Below, one piece after another: positions 11,400 through 22,484 of a stretch of DNA of 64,000 nucleotides. This DNA is from Armillaria gallica. Taxonomy: Eukaryota; Basidiomycota; Agaricomycetes; Agaricales; Physalacriaceae. The stretch is from positions 4,216,001-4,280,000 of the forward strand of contig JBANDB010000005.1 of assembly GCA_037576215.1 (NCBI GenBank), written 5' to 3'. Each line of letters opens with the position of its first letter. Position 1 is the stretch's first letter. The notes beneath the pieces are model-generated. The model was not told where the DNA came from, did not search any database, and was given only the letters and a program-made list of their open reading frames with translations. Made by a program: the position numbers and the translations under genes.

Positions 11400-13190
11400 A
11401 CCGATTTTCAGTACGAGTTCTGCTTCAATACGTGCAAATGAGTGAGCGTGTGCATGAATGATAGAGAACGAACAACGTGCAGTCTCATACTGGTCCTTTT
11501 AGCGCTCGTGGCCCTGAGGATTTACAGACGACGGTCGCGAATATGCTGAAACTCAGTATCAGCAATTCATGAGTACCGAGTGGTGTGTTGCGCCAAGAAG
11601 AATAGAATCACAATAGTTCGGAAACATATGTATTTCGTGATCACAGCTAAAGTCTTGGGTACTAGGAACGCCCGGGCTCTTTGGTTGTGGTCAAGACCCA
11701 AGGGATGCGAGACCAAAAATTTCGGTCACCCCCGAAGTAATATTCGCCGTGTTTTAATTTCCAGAGGAACGGTAACTGCTGCAAGGCACGACATACATCT
11801 ATGTCACATATCTCCATCTTATATATATGAGTGAGTGGGAAACTCATGTTTATGACTCACTGTTCGAAACTGAAACGTTGCGAGCAGATGCAGAAATGGG
11901 CGTTGGACCAAGTAAAAACAAAAGGGATGACACCTGGGTTGCGTAGAATGGTAGTAGAACCCACCAATGCTGAACGAGGTCGCTCGTCACACTATGCCAA
12001 AATTTCAAAAATCCCTTCGCCCTTGAACGGTTCTACGTAATTTGGAAGCTGTCGGGGACAAGGGTAGTGGACGAACGTGCCATATATGATGTAGAGAATC
12101 AGGAGCATTTCGGGGACCTTAAAAAGGACGGTCATTTAGTATAACGACACAGGTGATGGTAGGTGGGTGTACGCACTTTAGTTGCGTTCTTGATGATTAT
12201 CCAATATGCACAATAATATCTGCCAAGAGTTGGTAAGACATTAGCTTCTCCCGAATCCACGGGGTACAACGTTAAAATGGAACTCAGATGAAGCTTTATC
12301 CCAGCTCTTAGGTTTCTCGTTACTGATGAGATCCTAATATGGGGTCCTGAAGTCGTTTTAGGCCGGGAAGGTGACAGAACCTATATCAACCACCGTGACT
12401 TCTCCGACCGATCCACATGAGCGCAGATTGAAAACAGGACTCTCAAAAAATTCACACTCCGCTCACGTGGCCCGGTCCGATCCTCCCGCGCAGCGAAATC
12501 TCAACGAAACGGAGACTAAAGAGACGTCAGCTCATAGTCTTGACATACGCAGAACACCACGGAAACACTAGCCTCGATCACTCTGATATGGCGTTGGTTT
12601 ACTTGCAGCTAATGCTTGGCGCCGAGATGATCATTCTCAAAGCCTCCTAGCCCTTATCTTCCTTTCTCACGACAAGTCAGCGATCTTCAATCCCTAGAAA
12701 GACAAAAAGGAGCGCCGTTGAATACCACTACCTTGGGAGTATATGGGATGACTGTTGCGCCGCCTCCGTCGGAATAATTCTGAAAACGGTAAGATGACTG
12801 ATCATGCATCATGCTTTAACTTTAAGGTTGATGGCGACGCGGTCCCACGCTGCGATCTTCCATATTGTTGATATTGAGGTCGTAGTCGCTGCCATGGCGA
12901 ATCGGCAGGTCTACATTTGGATCGTACCCGGGGAAGGGTAGACAGTAATAACTCGCTGTCCTCGCCGGACCCGTACCCCGAATGCTGCGATACGACCTGG
13001 CTCCACCCTCTAGGCGCCATACCGAGGTCGGGGATACTGAGCTGGCTGTCGACTTCGAGGAGGTTGAATGTGGTACGGGACTTGTATGATGTTACTCGTT
13101 GCTTGGCATCGTGGTCGTGACACTGGCGAGCTATCCATCGTGTGGATGATTCTTTGGAGAGGATGGTGAGAGTCGACCAAAAGGACATGC
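11400..13190. other. cassette 2 upstream spacer and unassigned sequence
   Basis: About 11400-12360 is the 5' spacer of the DUF6533 gene, also seen near 40290-41430 and 51000-52160. It includes a conserved block at 11945-12080. About 12360-13190 is mostly unique; 13090-13220 resembles 5790-5930. An open plus-strand frame at 12371-12571 is rich in S, T and P and has no motif. I support no gene here. Confidence 0.35.
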
Positions 13191-13236
13191 GAGACAGCCA
13201 GGAAGAAGGCCTTTTGTTTGGCGCTACAGTGCCAAG

Positions 13237-13590
13237 TTGACCAATTCACTTCATCCTCTGCGATCTTCTCTTGTTCATCTTCCCTATGCTCCTCGCGCGA
13301 TATCGCCCTTCTTCTACGTTGGCCTTGTACTTCTTATTACTGGCAGCGACTCTCCTGCGTCTCATCTGGCAGGATGCATAGACGTTCGCCGAAACGAGTC
13401 TATGGACGGATATCGTTAGCGAAACTCGCCTTCGCCATAGATATCGTCAAGGAGCACAGAAGGGAAGGCGTGATAACCTGATGTCTACTTCTGGTTTCAT
13501 TGTTACCGTATTGTCCGCCCTCAATTCCCCCACTCTCCACTATTCCAAATGGATACCGTCTCGGATGATCGCAGGCTTGAACGCAGTATA
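13237..13590 (+). repeat. recurrent module R, copy 1
   Basis: A segment found three times in the accessory region (also about 22668-22990 and 34190-34570), always beginning near GTTGACCAATTCACTTCATT. In the third copy one plus-strand frame reads a strongly hydrophobic stretch (core TLALYILLLAATLLRLIW) followed by a stop. In this copy the frame is broken by indels. The module sits next to the peroxiredoxin relics in copies 1 and 3. Origin unknown. Confidence 0.5.
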
Positions 13591-13699
13591 GGACTTGAAC
13601 GCGCGCCTGGGCCGTACTTCGAATCATCATCCCTCCGCAGAATTTGACGCGTCCTGTTTCTAATGGCGTTACATTCGTGATGTACACAGTGCTTTCTTC

Positions 13700-14290
13700 C
13701 ACGACCCCGAAACATGGAGCTCAGAGCAGTTAGAATCATCTCAATGACCTTGCCACTCGGGTCATCGTCTACTGCGAGAGACACGACAAGGTTGCCGTTG
13801 ACAATCATGGCGTAGCGCTGACATCTTCATGAGCATAGGAATTGGATGTAGGTGGATAGACATACCTTGGATCGAGGCGCTCCTAGCAAAGGTGGCGCGT
13901 CGAATATAAGCCCTGTTGTACTGGTGATCGTCAGCTAAAAAGTGTATATCTGTGAACGACAGTTGCACTCTGTCTATACTCGAACGATTATGTATGGGTC
14001 TTTCCAACAACTCCGCGTCAAGAAAAAGCAATTCAGACAAGTATCGAGGAGGAGGGCACCTACTGGACATTGACCGCTACGACGTATGTCCCCTCTATTC
14101 CTTTAGCCGTGAACACTTCATACTCCTCAATGTACCCCGATATCTAGGCGCTACATGCTTCGGTACACCGATCTACGTCTCTTAAAGTTGAGCGCTATGG
14201 GAGGGGGATTCTAACTTCTGTGCTCACGATGATGTTCTTCTCAGTCAGATATGCACCATCAAAGAGGAAATACTATCCCTATCGCCCGTC
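13700..14290 (-). pseudogene. peroxiredoxin (AHP1/PMP20-type) relic
   Basis: Minus-strand remnant of an atypical 2-Cys/Prx5-type peroxiredoxin. Recognisable pieces in order are LTEKNIIV before an intron, ACSA then a TAG stop then ISGYIEEYEVF, KGIEGTYVVAVN, IHFLADD, and RYAMIVNG with VDDDPSGKV near the C-terminus. The TAG replaces the glutamine of the family motif CSAQ-P-GYI, the active-site loop is garbled, and a 1-nt deletion follows IHFLADD. It is clearly non-functional as read. Related relics lie at 17912-18529, 26430-26960 and 34570-34830. Confidence 0.6.
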
Positions 14291-14475
14291 AACGATCTAC
14301 TCTGGGATGAAAACCTGATACTCAATTCTGCCATTTCCGCGCGTTCCGGGGACGTTTCTTTAGCGGTCAAAGGAGAGAAGCGGCGGCCGAGTTCACAGTT
14401 CCTGTGGACGTGGTGGCGATAGATAGGTCTCGAAAACGGAGTGCGGGGTACCCATTTTATGGTGAAAAATGCGGA
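14250..14475. repeat. left-end module of cassette 3
   Basis: A segment that precedes the 3' end of the DUF6534 gene in most cassettes (also about 7215-7465, 26965-27215, 35785-36030 and, truncated, from 47258). One plus-strand frame reads SPVNDLLWD followed by SARSGDVSLAVK, which looks protein-derived, but no complete gene can be built. It marks the left boundary of the duplicated unit. Confidence 0.45.
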
Positions 14476-14609
14476 TGTTAATTATTGTTGTACAAAATCC
14501 GTACGAGTACCAATGATAACCGTCAACGCCGTGCCATTCATGTTGGCTGTATAGAATTTGCATAAGATTATCTGCTTGACTTGAGGGAGAAAGTGTCTGA
14601 CCTTTGCGC

Positions 14610-16171
14610 TCAACACGTCCGCCGCCGAGCCAGTGTTTGAAAAACGATGAGTGAGCCCAATAGCCTTCTCCTGGTCATCGATTCTTTGGGAGAAGTCCGG
14701 CCGCAAAGAAGAATCTGCGTTTTGTTGGTCTCTGTATCCCGCAACTCGATATTCAATCCGCCAATTGACATATCGAAAGAGTCAAACGAGTGAAGGGTCG
14801 TGTCTTCCCTTCCTCCGCGAATCCGTCCTGTCATACGGCTGTTGCAAACAGCAAGGACCGTATTCGAATACAACTTTACCAAGATGTTCGCAGGGACAGT
14901 GGAGTAGTTGTTGTTGTGAGAGAAGAGAAAAAGTGCCAAGTGAGCGGCAGCAATCGCAGCTGCGTAGATGGTAAATGAACTAATGCGATCCAATTTCCTA
15001 GTATATGACCAACCTGTTACTGTCCCAGTTTCAATGCTCAGTCGTATTAGTCTGGAAAGAAGTATCCGAGTAGAGTTGAGACCGGTTTGAGATCGACGTA
15101 ACTACAGGCGGCAACGATCAGTCAAGACGTAAGTGCTATGCTCCTACTTCACTTACAAAGTAGGTCATGCACAAAGCAATGGCAGTATCACACACAAAGC
15201 TTCCACCCAACCATATCTACGAGTCGTAAATAATTGAATACGGGACACGACGAAGATCTGCTCACCGCCACCGCCACCTTGACCTTCGAATTGTACCGAA
15301 GAGTTGAGTAGTGGCCGCTGTTCCGTATTTCGATGCCACAACAAATCGCAGCTCCAAATTGAGTAAAAGCGATCTTTGATGAAGATCGTGTTTTTAGGGA
15401 GCAGTATAAGACGTTTTCAAAAAACCTTACCACCGACAGGATAATACATAACCATCGGGCCTTCTTGCTGAATTTATACATCCGCCAGGTGTAAAATAAT
15501 TGGGCGATGCAGCCAGCTACCACTATTTCAATAACTCAAAGCATGATGTACCTGCATAAATACGCACCAAATCCAGCGAGAATATTAATGTTGAACCATA
15601 TGAGACGGATATCATCGAGTCCAGAAACGTTCCCAAAATTGGTACAGAACATGTCGACAGTGTCAATCGTGTTGCTAACAGTCTGAACAGTCTCGGTCAG
15701 CCAGAGAAGATATACGACGGTCTTGGACGCCAGATTATCCTTGGAAAGGAGATGTAGTATATGTCTTTGAATGAGGTGAGTAAAGGACAGTCAAGAACGT
15801 ACGGATAAGGATAAGATCACTGACAGACTTGATGGCACAGAATGCCATATAAGCTCAGACCCAGGAAGCGGGCGATCAACTGCATGGAAACTAAGTGACC
15901 GCCGCTTTGTAGTATGTAAGATTGGAGCTGTACCAGGGGACCCGTTCTGAAGTATCAAAATCAGTACAGAGATCAATCTGAGAACGAGTGTTACTGACAT
16001 TTTGTATAGATCTGAGGGTACTACACCAGCCTCTTCGGCCAGAGTAGTATTAAACGAGGACATCGACTCGGAGTACAGAGTTGCCACAAAATCTCCTGCC
16101 GCTAGTATACGTTTAAGTAGCTCCAGGTCTACGCTTAAAGTGCGGCTGACTGTCATGTTGGATGGGAGCAT
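14610..16171 (-). pseudogene. DUF6534-type membrane protein, frameshifted (cassette 3)
   Basis: Same exon plan as the copy at 47421-49033, from ATG 16171-16169 to the KLYSN/CNSRM region. Two single-base deletions are visible against the other copies. One is in the exon starting IYYISF (CTTTCCAAGGAT near 15742, where the others read CTTTCCAAAGGAT). The other is near 14728 and replaces the usual C-terminal tail. The remaining splice sites are preserved, including the GTGCGT...AATAG intron after the LAGF motif. Probably a young pseudogene. Confidence 0.6.
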
Positions 16172-16548
16172 GCGGCCCTGCCACAAATACGCAGTGCGCG
16201 CCCAGAAAAACTCACCGTGAATTTCAGTTCAATCGTCTACGTCGACCCTTGATCAATTCAGTCGAAATTCAGTGCTACGTACATCATTGCATGCTCCGGA
16301 ATCTATTGAGATAAGCCTTATCTGGGTATTGAAAGGTAAGTGCCAAGCTTCAGTAAATCACAGAGTTAAATAAACGAGTTTTCTTGCCTCTCGGAGGACA
16401 ATCGGCCATGGTGGTGGCCGATGCGTGAGGCGGCGAAGACAACGGAGACGCTGGGTTACGCTGAGTCCAGAAAAGGCAATAGTATTCTTCGGGTCGCGGA
16501 TGCATTTGGCGGTGTGTCCGAGGAATGAAGCCGAGGGCGCTTCTACTA

Positions 16549-16909
16549 CAGTGTCCGAAGAACAAAAACATCTGCTCCGCACCTGGCTGAATTTTGAGTT
16601 TTTTCGTCCGTCTTTCAGATTTAGGAAGTGAAATACTCGTAATCTGCAAAAATCGGTTTTTTCGGTGATTTGTTTCAATTTTGGGGGAAAAGTCGAAATC
16701 TGCAATAAAAGTTTGTTGTTTCAAAAATTTAAGACCAAAAATGGAAATATTTGAAGCTATCAAACCTTTTTTATACAAGTCTGAAACTACTCCTGAAAAG
16801 GAGACGATTCAGCTAGCTAGTTTAGAAGAAAATCGGGGAAAATCTGACGGCAGAGATACGGCTACAAATTTGATGTTGATGGGAGGTTGAAAACCATCTT
16901 CCGACACTG
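16549..16909. mobile_element. TA-target MITE (Tc1/mariner-like ends)
   Basis: A 361-bp insertion with terminal inverted repeats beginning CAGTGTCCGAAGA on the left and, on the reverse strand, CAGTGTCGGAAGA on the right. It is flanked by TA on both sides (16547-16548 and 16910-16911). The empty site is seen in the cassette at about 38680, reading CTTCTACTAGTCTC. No transposase frame is present. A TA duplication and CAGTG ends fit the Tc1/mariner group; that assignment is inference. Confidence 0.8.
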
Positions 16910-17535
16910 TAGTTTCTATGTTCTTCGTGTTCACAAATATAAGGTATACGGATTCCAAGGTATCTTTCTGTTTTCTGGTCTCTCATTTACAATGATTCCT
17001 GACGTTCATCTATTGGGTAGCATTATTTTTCCCTTCTCCTCGATATTAGCCAGGATAGCAGGAGACACTACCGTGGGTGCAACAGCGGCGATCACACTCT
17101 GCTGAAGAGACTCGCCCAAGGGGATTTGAGTGAGGCACCCTGTTTGATGTTGAGCTTATATTTCTCCGGGGCTAGTAGCTTTATGATCGCTCAATTACTG
17201 TCATACTGAAACCCGCTTGATCTACCGTGCCCAGCGTCATGAGAAAACTGCGCTGGCGACGGTTGTCCCTGGCAATGTATCTGTCGACGGCGATTTTCTG
17301 CACTGAATTGTGTGAATGTATTCTTACACTTTCGATGAATCTGGTTGTCAAAGACGTTCTCGTAAAATACGGCATCGTTACAGGCGGTATGTACATCGAA
17401 TCGGCTTCCATTCAAGCGCAATTTATTTCCACCGTTGGCTGCATTCTTCCATTGGGTCAGGGCATGATTCCTGGCACACTTTTTACGTCGTTTTCACATC
17501 CAGGACCGTCAGAAGTGATATCACACAGTTCGACG

Positions 17536-17911
17536 TCACCCGTGTACGACTCTTCTGTAGGATAGCGTCGACGTATCCGCCTCTACTTGAGAATGAGTAG
17601 GAGAATGCGATTGCTCAGGATGGAATGGAGGATACTTTGACCGAGGAAGAGTGCGATGCCAGGAAACCATATGGGGAGAAGGATATTTGCGAGGGTCATG
17701 AAGAGGATGCATGCATAGAAGGACATCCCAGAGACATAAAGCTCTTTGAGAAACGGATGGGATGAACGGCGGAGGTGTTGTACCCCCTTGAAGAGCGTGA
17801 GCAAAGCAATGATCGTCTCTGAAACGAGCACGGGGATGTAAAGCAGCTTTATCACGTTTGAAGAGGGACTTAAGCAATCAGGATGGTCGAACGGTCCGGC
17901 GACTGTGAATC
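17536..17911 (-). pseudogene. DUF6533 gene fragment (cassette 3)
   Basis: Only the last exon of the DUF6533 gene remains (membrane stretch SETIIALLTLFKG, then a region ending LLILK). It has a small internal deletion near 17640 and a TAG straight after LILK. At about 17911 the sequence passes abruptly into the 5' end of a peroxiredoxin relic on the opposite strand, so the upstream membrane exon has been lost. Confidence 0.65.
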
Positions 17912-18529
17912 ACAAAGTGAAGGAGATGTCCCCGGAGCGCGCTGAGACTGTCCAGCTCAGTGGGACCACCATCATCGTAAGAGCATTGTCCTGCCTTGTT
18001 CACATATCGAATGTATCGCAGGTCGGCGTCCCAGGAGCGTTCACTGGAACATGCAGCGCCCAGATTCCAGGATATATCGACAACTACGAGGCGTTCAAGT
18101 CTAAGGGCGTGACTGGGATATACGTCGTTGCCGTCAATGACCAGTTCGTCATGAAGTAGGTCTGCTGTTTGATGTACGCGTCAGTGCTGACCGGTATCAT
18201 TTAGTGCGTGGAAAGAGAAATTGGCACCCGTATGTCTTACCCACCTGCTAATCACGAATAAGGCTGACTGTTGCCCGCCAGCTATCCATTTTCTAGCAGA
18301 CGACCAAGGCGAGTTTGCTGGAGCCACGGGTTTGATATTCGACGCTACGCCGTTGTTGGGAGGTCCTCGTTCATAGGTACGAGCAACCCTTCATACCATT
18401 CTAATCTGACATCTCCCACAGCGCTATGTGATGATTGTGAAAAACCACGAAGTCGCATCGGTTGCAGTCGAGTAAGATCCAGGCAAGGTCAGGATTACAG
18501 ATGCAAAGACGATATTGGCGCAGTTGTAG
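17912..18529 (+). pseudogene. peroxiredoxin (AHP1/PMP20-type), best preserved relic
   Basis: Plus-strand peroxiredoxin. The active-site exon reads GVPGAFTGTCSAQIPGY, with the peroxidatic cysteine in the TGTC motif, then SKGVTGIYVVAVNDQFVM. Later exons give AWKEKLAP, IHFLADD, LIFDATPLLGGPRS, RYVMIV and a C-terminal DAKTILAQL. The intron at 17977-18021 (GTAAGA...CGCAG) sits inside the conserved VGVPGAFT motif. Two codons that should be sense are stops: TAG at 18374-18376, where related copies have a lysine just before an intron, and TAA at 18473-18475 before DPGKV. The 5' end is cut at the junction with the DUF6533 fragment. Known family role: thiol-dependent reduction of hydroperoxides. This copy is probably dead. 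Confidence 0.75.
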
Positions 18530-18559
18530 ACGGTACGGGTGGGAATTCAAGTGTACGAT

Positions 18560-19093
18560 AGCATCAGTAATCCTCAGGGACGACCTCCACCTTCCGAGAC
18601 CTGCGCCGGGTGGTAGAGGTGCGAGTTTCCCAGTAATACGATCCAGCACAAGTTGGGAAGTGTCGGCTTTGGTTTTGGCTTTGCCCTTCCCTTCGAGGCG
18701 TACTTCTCTGAAGTAGATACGCTGCCGTGTGCTCTCCATGTAGGATACTCCGTGTTCATGTTCTGTGGCCAAAATATAGTAGGTTCAACACGCGACAAGT
18801 ACATACGCACCAGAGAACAACAGTTCCGTACCCAACAACGTCTCGTGCCGACTCTTGAGCACAGTCCCAGCCAGCTGTAGAAATGGCGTTGGGGCCAGGC
18901 CCTGGAATAGAGTAAACCACAGCTCGACGAGCAGAGGAAGTACTGACAACCAGGTAGTAGCTGTCACAGCTCGGGATGAGAGCCGGCTCACGTTTCCCAG
19001 TTCGAGGGTAACGTAGATTATCTCTTCTTCTTCCTCGTAGTCGTCGTCTGGTCCGAATTGGGTGACTTGGTGGTGGCCGGGGCAAGACGACAT
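18560..19093 (-). CDS. TFIIIC triple-barrel subunit (Tfc7/GTF3C6-like)
   Basis: Minus-strand gene starting at ATG 19093. It reads MSSCPGHHQVTQFGPDD, an acidic EEEEEIIYVTLELG strand, then LIPSCDSYYLV, an intron (18947-18902), GLAPTPFLQLAGTVL, then HETLLGTELLFS, an intron, and a lysine-rich tail. This order matches the TFIIIC sub6 triple-barrel domain, which helps RNA polymerase III factor TFIIIC assemble on tRNA promoters. One base is missing near 18990, between the LELGNV and PALIP parts, so the frame is broken as sequenced; this could be an error or early decay. The stop is uncertain, because the last exon runs towards the convergent peroxiredoxin relic. A second truncated 5' end of this gene lies near 31343. 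Confidence 0.6.
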
Positions 19094-19094
19094 C

Positions 19095-20066
19095 GGGGTA
19101 AGAGAGAGTGCGCGTGCCAAATAAGGCACACTTCCTGATCACGACAACCATGACCGCCAGAATTGCCTCTCAAACGGAGAAGAAGCCTGTGATTCGTTAC
19201 AAGGTCTCGACGCTGCATAAAGACGGTACCTCCTCACCGAAATATTCGAGGCAGTCGCCAGAGCTAGTCTCCGTTCTCGACGCTGCTCTCCGAGACGTAT
19301 TGGAAACATCTTTCTTTGTATTCTTGGCAAATCCCTTCGCGCCTTTCGATGCGTGAAGGCCCTCGAGGAGCTCTCTCTCGACATATGTACGACTACCCCT
19401 TAACACTTCCCCGCTCAACGACGGCATGGCACTAGCTCACGCGCCTAGCCCTCAGTCGTGGTACTAGTCCTCGTGGGGGAAGATAATCCGAAGGCGGTTT
19501 GAGTTTCCCGACAAGGGAAGAGGAAAAGGGACGGTCAATGTCCCTGGGATCACAGACGAGCATATTCGAACCAGTGCGTCGACTGTCCTGCTGCTTGTCG
19601 CGTCATCTAACAGGTATTTCCCAGGATAATACAAGTCTTCCTCGTTCTCCAGTCTCTCTTTCGGAAAACATGCTCGGTCACTTATTGCTATTTTGAATAA
19701 TGATGGGATTCCGGAAAAAAGAAAAAAAGTTTTGATACTGCTCGCGGTGTGCACCATCTGAGACAACCTATGACGTCGATCGTCATAACCCTCTGGTTGC
19801 GGACCAAATCTTTTTAAGTTTTTTCATCATTTTTGAAAATAGCTATTAATCTCACGATGCACGGACACGCGCAAGTTAAACGCACCTTGATGGAGGCGGT
19901 GTACCGTTGCACGGATACGGACGTACGAAACTGCCTGTGCGCTAGGCATAGAAGACACTAACCTTTCCTGGAACGAAGAATGGTTCGGTCCTCGATATCT
20001 CTCGTAGTTAGCAACATGGAAGACATGAACGGGTTCCTGGAGCAAGTCTGGTATGCGTGAGTTTAC
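19095..20066. other. TFIIIC upstream region and unassigned sequence
   Basis: About 19100-19560 is duplicated at about 31340-31800, so it belongs to a unit carrying the TFIIIC promoter. The plus-strand ATG at 19150 opens a short basic frame of 68 codons that is not conserved in the second copy. About 19980-20050, spliced across the transposon to 21116, gives a coding-like stretch with core NMEDMNGFLEQVW then INALEHINSAPS, probably the last exons of an unidentified gene. Confidence 0.35.
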
Positions 20067-20074
20067 TTCTCGAA

Positions 20075-21091
20075 GGGCCGGGAGAATTTCCCGTTTTTGC
20101 GTTTGGTGCGTTTGGTTAGTATGCGTTTGGGTCGACCTGATGCGTTTCAAATTAAAACATTGCTAGATTTGCCCTCCTGTAAGCGCTCTGCTTGTCAGCC
20201 AGCATCATTTTTCTGTATGATAATTCACCTCAGAACTAGAACGTATGTCATGACTCATTCGTGTGTTATAGTGCCTCAGTAGAGAAGGCTCCAAATGTCG
20301 TTCTGCGAGAGAAAAACAACAGGTAAGTCCAAACACAACTTGCATATCAATCAAATTTTGAATTCGCACCTCGCAGGACTTCACGCATGCGTTCCTGAAG
20401 AAAACACACGCGTTCAAAATTCAACGAGGCAGGGCAGGGCAGAATTCAACGCATCGACGCATGTGACTGTGACATATTTGTGACCAGTGCGTTCAGTTGT
20501 GTTCGTTGCGTTCAACCAACATTCAACAGTGCGTTGAGATTAAATAAAATTCGGTTTTTACCAGTTCTCTGTTATGACGACAAACCTGATCTGCAGCTCC
20601 GGCCAGCCCGGGCCCGTTTCGACACGGACCCTCTCAGACTTGAACTCTCGAATTCAAATATTTGAGCTTCAGTGCGTAGTATGGCGTCCTACACTCGGCT
20701 GATGCTGATACATAAATGCTTTCTAGCGCTAGTATCTGTTCGTTTCGTTTCTGAGAGCGGTCGCCTACTCGGGTTTGCCTTGCCATGACTCGGATCTTGA
20801 ATCTGATTCTTGTATTGTCGACCTCTGCAGCCGCTGATGTTGCCTTGTGCTTTTTGGAGCACCCAAGAGTGAAATTCCAGTCGACTATTAACACTACCAG
20901 TGAAATGTAGGCCTAATCATGTATTGGAAACAGAATAGCAAACAACGCACCTTCGTCACGCACGCAAACGCATGCAACGCATCCGCGCATTTTTTTCCCA
21001 CACATGCACCAAAACGCAAACGCATGCAGACTTAACGCAAAAGCAGGGAACGCACGAACGCATCACGCAAACGCGAAATTCACCGTGCCCC
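20075..21091. mobile_element. hAT-like non-autonomous transposon
   Basis: An insertion of about 1 kb with terminal repeats GGGCCGGGAGAATTTC (left) and GGGGCACGGTGAATTTC (right, reverse strand), flanked by the 8-bp duplication TTCTCGAA (20067-20074 and 21092-21099). Many TGCGTTTG/CAAACGCA motifs cluster just inside both ends, in opposite orientation, as expected for subterminal transposase-binding repeats. No transposase is encoded. Removing it restores a GT-AG intron of normal size, so it appears to have landed inside an intron. An 8-bp duplication fits hAT; superfamily is inferred. Confidence 0.75.
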
Positions 21092-21841
21092 TTCTCGAAG
21101 TATCAATCTGATGCCATTTGCAGGATAAACGCCCTTGAACACATTAACAGTGCTCCTTCTATCGGGATGCACGGACGTGCCTAGAGAGAGCCTGCTCGAG
21201 CATCTGGGCTTTGGCAAGGACTGATACCCAGGATAAACTAGATGAACGGCTAGCCCGTAAGTCACCCGTCTTTGATGACTGCAAATCGAGACTCACGACT
21301 CCAAGAACACACGCGGTTTGTGTATAAACTGCAGGAATCGGATGGGGAGTCTGAACGAAGGCAGCATCGGAGGAGGGGGAAACAGCGAATGAGTCTGCTC
21401 ACAGGGCAGAACTTTGATGTTGCGCATAATCGGAGGTAGTTTTTTTCAGAGCAGGGTGGTGTTTGGCAGAGGTTCAGGAGCTTGAGCTGGGATTTGGGGT
21501 GAGCGAGTTTATGGAGAGGGGAGGAGGGGATGGGGAGGATGATTGGATAGAGGTGGATACGTGATTCAGTGTGTAGACCTACTTGTGTACTTTGCTTTGT
21601 TGTGTGTATTGTCAATGTAGTGATATTTACTATAGTAATATGTATCCTGTCTTGCGCGGTACTGTGGTGCGGTGGACGAACTAGACATTTTCGTGCAGAA
21701 TTCCGCCTTTTGTTTACTGCTTTCTCCGGGGGTCACCGCCATCATCGTTCACACCAACGCTGTGATCACTATGTCAAGCAATTTGCCTCTTCATCGCACA
21801 AGTCGTTCAAATGTCTCGAACTCGACAACTAAGGAATTTTC

Positions 21842-22475
21842 AGTGATAATTGACCTTAATTGACCCAACAATGTTACGTAGCACGTGACCCGGTAAAGCG
21901 TTAACGGATATCCGGCACTGCCACGCATGTTTGTTTTCGTCTCGTCCCCGCGCCTTACATTTTCGTAGTGCGTATTTTCCTCTTCCACAGTTGAGGTGCT
22001 CAGTTACTTGCTTATTTCTTCGTAATTTGGATGAACACACGTATTTCTGATTTTTGGACACGGAATGAGTGTTTGCAGCCTTTTTTGAGCAGAAATCATG
22101 AAGTGGCGGTATGCAGAATCCATGGAACACTATATAAATGTCAGGAAAGTATGCTCAAAAGCCCATGTTTGAACCAGAAGATGGGAAGATCTTAAACTTG
22201 TAGATACTGAGATAATATCAACAAAATATCAATCTTTATTTAATGACATCATTAAGTTGGTGGCCACAATAAACATACATGTATGAAAGCACAGTCTCTT
22301 GTTATAATAAACTAGTAAGTGAGCACCTTAACTGTGGAAGAGGAAAATACGCACTACGAAAATGTAAGGCGCGGGGACTTGGAACGAAAACAAACATGTG
22401 TGGCAGTGCCGGATATTCGGAAACGCTTTACCGGGTCACGTGCTACGTAACATTGTTGGGTCAATACGGTTCACT
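21842..22475. mobile_element. Mutator-like MITE with long terminal repeats
   Basis: A 634-bp insertion whose arms (about 21842-22015 and 22318-22475) are inverted repeats of about 160 bp sharing the core TTACGTAGCACGTGACCCGG. It is flanked by the 9-bp duplication GGAATTTTC (21833-21841 and 22476-22484). The empty site is present at about 33990, where the homologous sequence reads straight through GGAATTTTC. Long inverted repeats with a 9-bp duplication are typical of Mutator-like elements. No transposase frame is seen. Confidence 0.8.
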
Positions 22476-22484
22476 GGAATTTTC

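Noticed and set aside
19150..19356. Plus-strand gene divergent from TFIIIC
   Set aside because: The frame is not conserved in the duplicated copy at 31400, which has indels and stops there.
20972..21090. Tandem telomere-like or CRISPR-like repeats (ACGCAAACGC)
   Set aside because: The motifs are irregularly spaced, mirrored at the other end of the element, and bounded by an 8-bp duplication, so they are subterminal transposon repeats.
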